A stretch of DNA of 64,000 bases from the NCBI GenBank assembly GCA_032622095.1, contig CP136068.1, positions 47,302,443 to 47,366,442 of the forward strand. The letters are read 5' to 3'. The DNA comes from Siphonodentalium dalli. Lineage: Eukaryota > Mollusca > Scaphopoda > Gadilida > Siphonodentaliidae. The position numbers and the translations under genes were made by a program. The notes under the pieces are model-generated. The model had not been told where the DNA came from. It saw only the letters and a list, made by a program, of their open reading frames with translations, and ran no database searches. Of this stretch, positions 58,446 to 64,000 are shown one piece after another. Every line of letters starts with the position of its first letter. The first letter of the stretch is position 1.

Positions 58446-60270
58446 ACATTGCATGGCCAAAGCATTGAAAAATATTCTGAAAATAATATTTTAATAGACT
58501 AAAATATGTTTAACCTTCTACGCGATTACTAGTAGCAATGTTTGTTGACAAATCACTGTAACAGTTTTGTTTACATAGCAATGGTTCCAACAGGAGAAAT
58601 TTCGTTATTGGAAAACTTTCAATAATTAATATAGGAATCAGGAATTCATGTTTTTCTGAGTGGTGATGTTTTTACGAACTGTTGTATGTTATATGTTTGG
58701 CATATTTACTCACTATGAGTGCCTTGGGTCCCTTTAAAATGATTTGAAACACTCAATGAAATATCTGCACACCAGTAGATTATTTTGTAGGGATTTTAGT
58801 GTGATGAGAGTCAGAATCATGATTCTTCGTTTGAGTCTGGTTAAAAGCAGCTGATTTGATGTAGAAATGCTATAGTTTGATTCTTGCAAAATTTTAAGGC
58901 CTGTATACATTCGCTTTTATCCATCAAAGGTGCTCCAGACACTTCATACCGCTATAATCATAGTATGTACATGTATCTTGTTTTACAAACTTTTATGTTA
59001 TTTTGCATGACCGCACTTCAAAGAACTCTAAAGCCGCTCATGCACTTAATGCATCAATTTAAAATTCTGCAACTTAATGCATCAATTTAGAATTCTGCAC
59101 TTTTATCCGCATTTTTATCACAAAAAGTCTGGAAATACTAGTGAGTACTAGTGCTATACTATTAAACATGTAGACTATATACTGTGAAAAGACTTGATAA
59201 AGTCTTAATAAATTTAACAGTTGTTTCCAGTAGAAGATAGACAAAAGCTCTTTAAGTTCCATATTTGCAGTGTTTTACACTGAGCATTAAGAGCATCTCC
59301 TTTTATTCTCAGCAGAATATATGCAAACAACATGGTATAAATTATAATGAAAATGAATTTATGACTCCAGCCAATAATTCATTATCATTATAAATACCAT
59401 GTTTGCATTGTTCATAGAGCACACAGGTGTTGCACTTATCCATGGGCCAAATTCATTCATTTGTTGCATATATTCTGTCGAGTATACAAGGAGATGGTCT
59501 CATAAATGGCCGGATTTAGTGTACCCTTTAATGCTTGTAATACATGCATGTACTAGTACCTGTTTAGACCAAGTTTTCCCTGTCCACAACTTGTGGTATC
59601 GGTTGGGTTGATGCTGTTTTGGACCGAGTCCCATCCCGATACTCTTCTATAATGGACTTTACGCCCAGAATTGTGGGTTGAGTTATCTTGATTGTAGCAC
59701 TACCAGTATTTCGTCAGATTAGGTCAAAGTGACGCTTTTTTATAAGAACATAGAGGGCAGCCTTTCCCAAGCGTGATGATTTCAAACCTGCATATACTTA
59801 AAGTAATTGACCATCTCTAACGTGGTGTTACCCAGGTAATGCTGTGGTATTACACTGCAGTAATTTCCAACACCATGGTAAGGTTGTCACTTGAACACAA
59901 TACAGCACCACGATGGATGCGGTATGCAATTAAAATGCAGTGATTCTCCTTATATCTTTGGAACTTAAAGGAATGGATGGCCTTCGTTATAGGTTATAAT
60001 TTATAAATAACATTTACAAAAAGTTTCCCAAGAATATACTAATAGTATAGGATAATGTTCATATGAATGCGTTATTATCCACAAAACACACTTTGTGCAA
60101 GTCAATCGTTTGTTTATATACAGCAGTAAATAGTGAGCGATAAGCAAAACACTCAACACCGTTGCGATTGTTTAATTGAGCGATTCATGGTGACCCATTC
60201 AACACTTCAAAATCTTGAGAGGTTATAGAAGAGTAGCCGGACAGGACTCGATCCAAAACAGTTTCAACTG
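58446..60270. other. Mostly featureless interval in the 15-kb element
   Basis: 58465-58600 repeats sequence from the left part of the element (47867-47975). A 24-bp direct duplication (AACTTAATGCATCAATTTA) lies at about 59043-59092. No gene was recognised. Confidence 0.45.
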
Positions 60271-60483
60271 CAGTAATGCTCTAAGTAATCAACTCCTTAA
60301 CCACAGCAGAATTATGGGTAACTTTTCAGGATTTAGTCGGAAATATGGCTTGTTGCCATTCATCGGAAAGCTCTCAGAGAGCTTTCCGATGAATGGCAAC
60401 AAGCCATATTTCCGACTAAATCCTGAAAAGTTACCCATAATTCTACTGTGTTTAAGGAGTCGATTATACTCGGAGCATTACTG
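60271..60483. repeat. Near-perfect 213-bp palindrome with no spacer
   Basis: The axis is at 60376, within CGGAAAGCTCTC-A-GAGAGCTTTCCG. From 60307 to 60445 the arms appear perfect; further out there are scattered mismatches and a small indel, to CAGTAATGCTC at 60271 and its complement at 60483. An ORF of 106 codons over this region is a by-product of the symmetry. Confidence 0.93.
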
Positions 60484-61153
60484 TATTCGATATCTCAAGC
60501 TGTTGCATACCGAAAAGACTTGGGCTAGTACCTGAACAGTAAACCTGCAATCTGCATGATTCATGAAACAGCTATTGAAACCATGCTGTATATACACAGA
60601 ATTACACAATTTTGTTTATGGGTTTGTTGATATGACACGAGTGCTAGCGCACAATGACGGAATAAACAGCACACCCTAGAGTTCTATCTTTCCTCAATGG
60701 CACAAGTGCCGTATCAACAAATCCATTAATACAAGTGTCTTTCTGTGTTTATTACACATCACCCGTCCTAGAATATGTGCATTTAAAAATACAGGGTTAC
60801 GATGTTTATTAAGGCACATACAGTGCTTGTTTTGTCATGTGTGATGATTTTTTTTCCTATCGTTTGAACTGGATACTCAAATAACAGAAATTGTTATATA
60901 TTTTTTTTGCAACCGACAGATTTGAGGTAACTCTTTCTATAAATATATTGAAAATCATGTGTCGGGATGTAATTATTAGCAATCAATATATTTTTTGTTG
61001 CGTATATAGGTTTATACAATTTTAAGAGGCAGAACAAGATACAGGTACTTTGTATAGTTTCATTTCGCGAATGTACACAGTATCTTGTTTGGCCACTTGC
61101 AATTTTAGAAACCCATAACTGTAACGAGAAATTGTTGATTGTATATTTAAAGT
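60484..61153. other. Gene-free interval
   Basis: AT-rich; the pair ACACGAGTGCTAGCGC / GGCACAAGTGCCGTATCAACA around 60635-60720 forms a weak inverted repeat (TTTGTTGATA and TATCAACAAA). Nothing else. Confidence 0.35.
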
Positions 61154-61157
61154 TTAA

Positions 61158-61654
61158 AGGTACGGGAGGCCTTGGCGGTGGGTATATATGCTGTGAAAAT
61201 ATTTCCACCGGTCAAAAACCGCCACAAACAGAAAGAATATTAAAATGTAGACAGACTTTGTCCGTATACAAATAAGAAATATCGCATAAACAGTATGTTA
61301 TTGTCATATGTTTGACCATTCTTATGTAAACAAAAGCATAAAAAGGTACTTTCCTGGTGTTTGTTTATATTATGATGGTAAACATAAAGAGCGTTCATTG
61401 TTGCTGAATTTTGATATGGAACGAATAAAGAGCATTTATATCATTTGTGTGTGATTAGCCAGTAACACTGTGCTGCCTTCTGTAACACAATCAGGCTCCT
61501 GCTTAGGTAAAATATAGTAGGTCTTTATGATAGCATGCTGTTTACGCGATGGTCATGGTATATATGAACAAAACTGTATGCGTTTTAATGTTTTTCTGTT
61601 TACGGTGATTGAAACAAATATGAATATTTTCGACAACTAAGGCCTCCCGTGCCT
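61158..61654. mobile_element. TTAA-flanked MITE, 497 bp, nested
   Basis: The ends are AGGTACGGGAGGCCTTGG and, reading inward from the right, AGGCACGGGAGGCCTTAG: 16 of 18 identical. TTAA is immediately outside each end (61154-61157 and 61655-61658). The interior is AT-rich without an ORF. It is a different family from 1191-1582 and 4921-6079 but has the same target. Confidence 0.78.
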
Positions 61655-61739
61655 TTAAGCCCCCTTATTGTCTCTATTATACATTTAACAATGATATTTA
61701 CAAAGAAGTTTTTATATTCAGAATAAATGTCAATTGTAT

Positions 61740-62294
61740 ATTTTAAAACACAATTGAAATTATATATTAATTTAAAATTAAATGTTTTTCTTAATTAAGA
61801 ATTGTTTTCTAATATATCTTTCCTAATTGGGGAAAATATTCCTAGTTAAGAAAACTTGTTTTCCTTACTTAGATTTATTTTCCTGCTTGAGAAAATCTCA
61901 TTCTAGAAAAAATATCTTGACGATATTTCTAACTATAGAAAATATAATTTCTTGTTCTAGATTAATTGTATAGCTTTCTTAAATTTCTAGCTATTCTCCC
62001 AAGATAATCGCAGTATCTTAAACATATCTTATTTCAAGAAAAATAAACTTATGTGAGAAAAACAATCTTTCCTACATTAAGAAAAAAAATCTAGACTAAG
62101 ATTTTTTTACTAGGATTTTCTTACTAAGATTACTGTGTTTTCTTAAAGAAATTTTCTCAGACAAGAAATTTTCCCACCCTTTCATTTCTTGACCTAGAAA
62201 ATATGTTTTTCTTATTTTTCTAGCTATTCTCCCAAGATAATATCTTATTTCAAGATTTTTTTTTTCCTGAATTGAGAAAATATTTTTGGCAGTG
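61740..62294. repeat. Right subterminal zone of the 15-kb element
   Basis: Dense AAGAAAA/TTTTCTT and CTTATTTCAAG-like motifs. CTAGCTATTCTCCCAAGATAA is repeated at about 61987 and 62220. The style matches the left zone 47310-47640 in inverted orientation, ending at the TIR. Confidence 0.75.
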
Positions 62295-62431
62295 TAGTTG
62301 TAGATGTTTCTGACGGTCCAAAAACCTTTTCGCAGAATTGACGTTTACAAGTCCATTTGTGAGACAATCGTGCATGCTTGCCACTCGCAGTAAGTATGTT
62401 GTTATCAGGACATAACTTTGCACGTTGTGTT
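62295..62431 (+). repeat. Duplicated 3' flank of gene C, distal part
   Basis: TAGTTGTAGATG through GCACGTTGTGTT continues the flank broken at 47309, matching about 33455-33602 and 6285-6366 (shared: GTCCATTTGTGAGA, AATCGTGC, TTGCC). Homology stops where the hAT-like terminus begins. Confidence 0.82.
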
Positions 62432-62592
62432 CAGGGACGTGGCTAGAGGGTCTCCGTTCTCCGTTGGGGGGGGGGGGGGGTATCCACTTGGGAAATTCCA
62501 ACTGTACCCCCCTTGATTCCAACCAAACACAAGTTTTGCGGCGTAAATCCATTTGCACCGCAGGCACGATAGCCTATATATTCATAAACAAT

Positions 62593-63310
62593 ATGTGCTG
62601 TATGTAGCCAACTGAAAGAGGCATACCGATCGGAATTCACCAAAGTGCTTACGGCAACTACCGAAATCAGAGGAGATGGGGGTAATAAATTGAGAACCTA
62701 TGCGCTTGTCAAACATGGATATTATATAGAACCCTATCTCAAATATACAATCAACAATGAGGCAAGAAGTATGTTTACACGTTTGCGAATCAGTAATCAT
62801 AACCTTGCTATTGAAAAACTAAGACATATCTATCCTGTTAAATCCGAAGCAGCTAGAATATGCTTATTTTGCAAAGAAGGAAAGTCTATAGAAAATGAGA
62901 TTCACTTTATTACCGAATGTAACGCATATAAGTCCATAATAAATGATCTCTACTCACAGTTAGAATTATATAAGCCGGGATTTTTACAATGGAAAGAAAC
63001 TGACAAATTTATATTTATTATGAGTAACAATGACCCGAATGTCTGTTCGTTAATATGCCGTAAGATTAACTTTTGTTTTAAACAAAGATCAATGTTATCA
63101 GCCATGAATACATAAAGGATCACACCCGCGAAATTATCACCCGATCTGCTACCAAGGGTGTCATATCATAACATATTGTTGTATCTATCTTGTGTATATG
63201 TAATTTTGTGTTCTCTTATTTCATGTTTCAATGTCATTATGTACATGTATTTCTGCAACCTGTCCACATTTGGATGTCTATATTGCAATAAAGTTATCTA
63301 TCTATCTATC
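62593..63310 (+). mobile_element. 5'-truncated LINE with 8-bp TSD and (TATC)n tail
   Basis: TAAACAAT flanks both ends (62585-62592 and 63311-63318). The insert ends with AATAAAGTTATC and TATCTATC repeats, a usual 3' end for some CR1/L2-like non-LTR elements. The host repeat reads through this point in the 26818 element (ATAAACCATTGTTCTA). Only the last part of ORF2 plus the 3' UTR is present. Confidence 0.88.
62594..63115 (+). pseudogene. C-terminal fragment of a non-LTR reverse-transcriptase polyprotein
   Basis: The frame is open from the LINE's truncated start (CAVCSQLKEAYRSEFTKV onward) to a stop at 63113-63115, about 173 codons. No initiator belongs to it. It shows the conserved tail of LINE ORF2 after the reverse-transcriptase domain: NKLRTY, PYLKY, RISNHNLAIEKLRH, then a CLFCKEG-x-ENEIHFITEC zinc-knuckle-like motif (C-x2-C...H-x4-C). 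These tails occur in CR1/L2-type elements of invertebrates. With the catalytic domain gone it is non-functional; the uninterrupted frame suggests recent insertion. Confidence 0.85.
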
Positions 63311-63380
63311 TAAACAATGGTTCTATATACCCGGTATCAAAACATTGTACCTCAGGCATAATCTATTATATATTTTGAAA

Positions 63381-64000
63381 GATCTGTGTGTGTGTGTGTG
63401 TATCTGTCTGTGTGTGTGTAATCGATGGACTCGAAAATGGCCCAGCCGATTTCGATGAAACTTGGTACGTGGGGGTATTTTCGGGTCAGGAGTAACATAG
63501 GCCTATTGATTTTCAGATCCGAGGTCAACTTTTCACGTGCCGAGGTCAAATCTGTTTTTACGCCGTTTTGCGCTAATATATTTCAGTTCGGTGCTCACAA
63601 ATCGATTCGATATAGCGCGAATAATAAATTGCCAGTCATATAATTTGCACGGTTAGAATCTGTGGCGCTTCATCTTTCCAATGATGTATCACACGCCTGT
63701 GTACGTTTAAAGTTTCTACCTTAATTATCGGGAAGAACGCAGGACCATGCTTCGCTCATCGAAAATCATTGCGTAAATATATTACGCCATCAACATATCG
63801 TGACGAGATCGCGTTAACTCTTAACCGGCCGATGTCGCGTTAACTCATCACCGACCGAGGTATCCGCAAATGACATTGGGCTATATATCTCGGAAACGGG
63901 CTGAGCTATCGACTTGAAATTTGGTATGTGAATGTATCTTGCCCCGGATACGAATTTTATCGGGTCGCTTCGCGCATGCGCAGACCAGATCTCGGAAACG
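63381..64000. repeat. TG repeat followed by retroelement-tail-like repeat
   Basis: A (TG)n tract lies at about 63386-63420. After it, phrases of the type GATTTCGATGAAACTTGGTA (63448) and GACTTGAAATTTGGTATGTG (63911), plus TCTCGGAAACG at about 63890 and at the window end, suggest a degenerate repeat of about 100-450 bp. No gene. Confidence 0.45.

Larger units (their letters stand above)
47310..62294. mobile_element. TIR-bounded insertion of about 15 kb at a TA site
   Basis: The left end is CACTGCCAAAAATAATTTCT and the right end is the complement of CACTGCCAAAAATATTTTCT. TA lies outside both ends (47308-47309 and 62295-62296). Locus C flank stops at TTTGTA and restarts TAGTTGTAGATG; loci A and B read through (near 6283 and 33455), so 14,985 bp were gained here. 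Subterminal zones on both sides (to about 47640 and from about 61740) are rich in CTTGTTTCAAGA-like palindromes. A CTGTAACAGTTTTGTTTACA repeat occurs near both the left (47830, 47953) and right (58558) parts. No transposase ORF was found. CACTG ends recall CMC (CACTA-like) elements, while TA targets recall Tc1/mariner; class is open. Confidence 0.8.
62432..63380 (+). mobile_element. hAT-like element, right-truncated, split by a LINE
   Basis: Starts CAGGGACGTGGCTAGAGGGT exactly as the element at 26818. It continues with a G run and TCCAACTG...CACAAGTTTTG...TCCATTTGCACC to CATAAACAAT. After the LINE (62593-63310) it resumes TAAACAATGGTTCTA...CCCGGTAT and fades by about 63380 into a TG repeat. 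The right end is missing. Confidence 0.78.

Noticed and set aside
60215-60535. 106-codon ORF
   Set aside because: It lies across a spacer-less palindrome, so its second half is the complement of the first; no family resemblance.
47310-62294. Polinton/Maverick or integrated virus, suggested by the 15-kb size and TIRs
   Set aside because: No polymerase, integrase, capsid or ATPase frames were seen, the duplication is 2 bp rather than 6 bp, and termini start CACTG rather than AG.

Overview
This is a eukaryotic, animal-type window. It is AT-rich, gene-poor and dominated by transposons, foldback elements and satellites; there are no bacterial operons, rRNA genes or CRISPR arrays. The only intact protein-coding genes are three close paralogs of about 524 residues: an N-terminal B-box-like zinc finger, a helical or coiled-coil middle and a C-terminal beta-propeller-like half. 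RING-less TRIM-like proteins of this layout are strongly expanded in bivalve and other molluscs, so a mollusc, probably a bivalve, is the best guess. This is inference from the protein family and repeat style, not proof.

Layout. The window is a tandem array of one locus (A at 3.2 kb, B at 31.5 kb, C at 45.4 kb). The repeating unit is: a short 49-bp motif, an upstream flank, a 5' splice acceptor, a single-exon ORF, a conserved 3' flank, a block of degenerate 'ATCGGCGCTAAA' repeats, a MITE, then a 36-bp minisatellite. Because paralogous flanks can be compared, many insertions can be mapped to the base pair by an occupied copy, an empty paralog and a target-site duplication. These include a 1.16-kb TTAA-flanked element after gene A, a 0.51-kb long-TIR element after gene B, a tRNA-derived SINE, and a TIR-bounded block of about 15 kb (47310-62294) inserted at TA after gene C.

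Regions. 1-3.1 kb: foldback DNA and degenerate minisatellite with a TTAA-flanked MITE. 3.1-7.3 kb: locus A. 9.2-14.8 kb: repeat block, MITE with nested SINE, short 36-bp array. 14.8-29 kb: 33-bp arrays, long hairpins, a 3.7-kb/1.6-kb segmental duplication carrying a giant foldback, and two complete non-autonomous DNA transposons with 7- or 8-bp duplications. 29-35.4 kb: locus B. 37.3-44.9 kb: the repeat block again, then a 3.1-kb 36-bp satellite with higher-order structure and an abutting 49-bp satellite. 45-47.3 kb: locus C. 47.3-62.3 kb: the 15-kb element, itself a nest of satellites, palindromes and MITEs. 62.3-64 kb: remaining C flank, a hAT-like element and a truncated LINE nested in it.

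How it fits together. A putative immune or ubiquitin-pathway-like gene family is being tandemly duplicated in a repeat-dense neighbourhood. The same neighbourhood shows satellites in single-copy, short-array and long-array states. No genes other than the three paralogs and a LINE fragment are supported. Identities were judged by eye; no alignments or searches were run.
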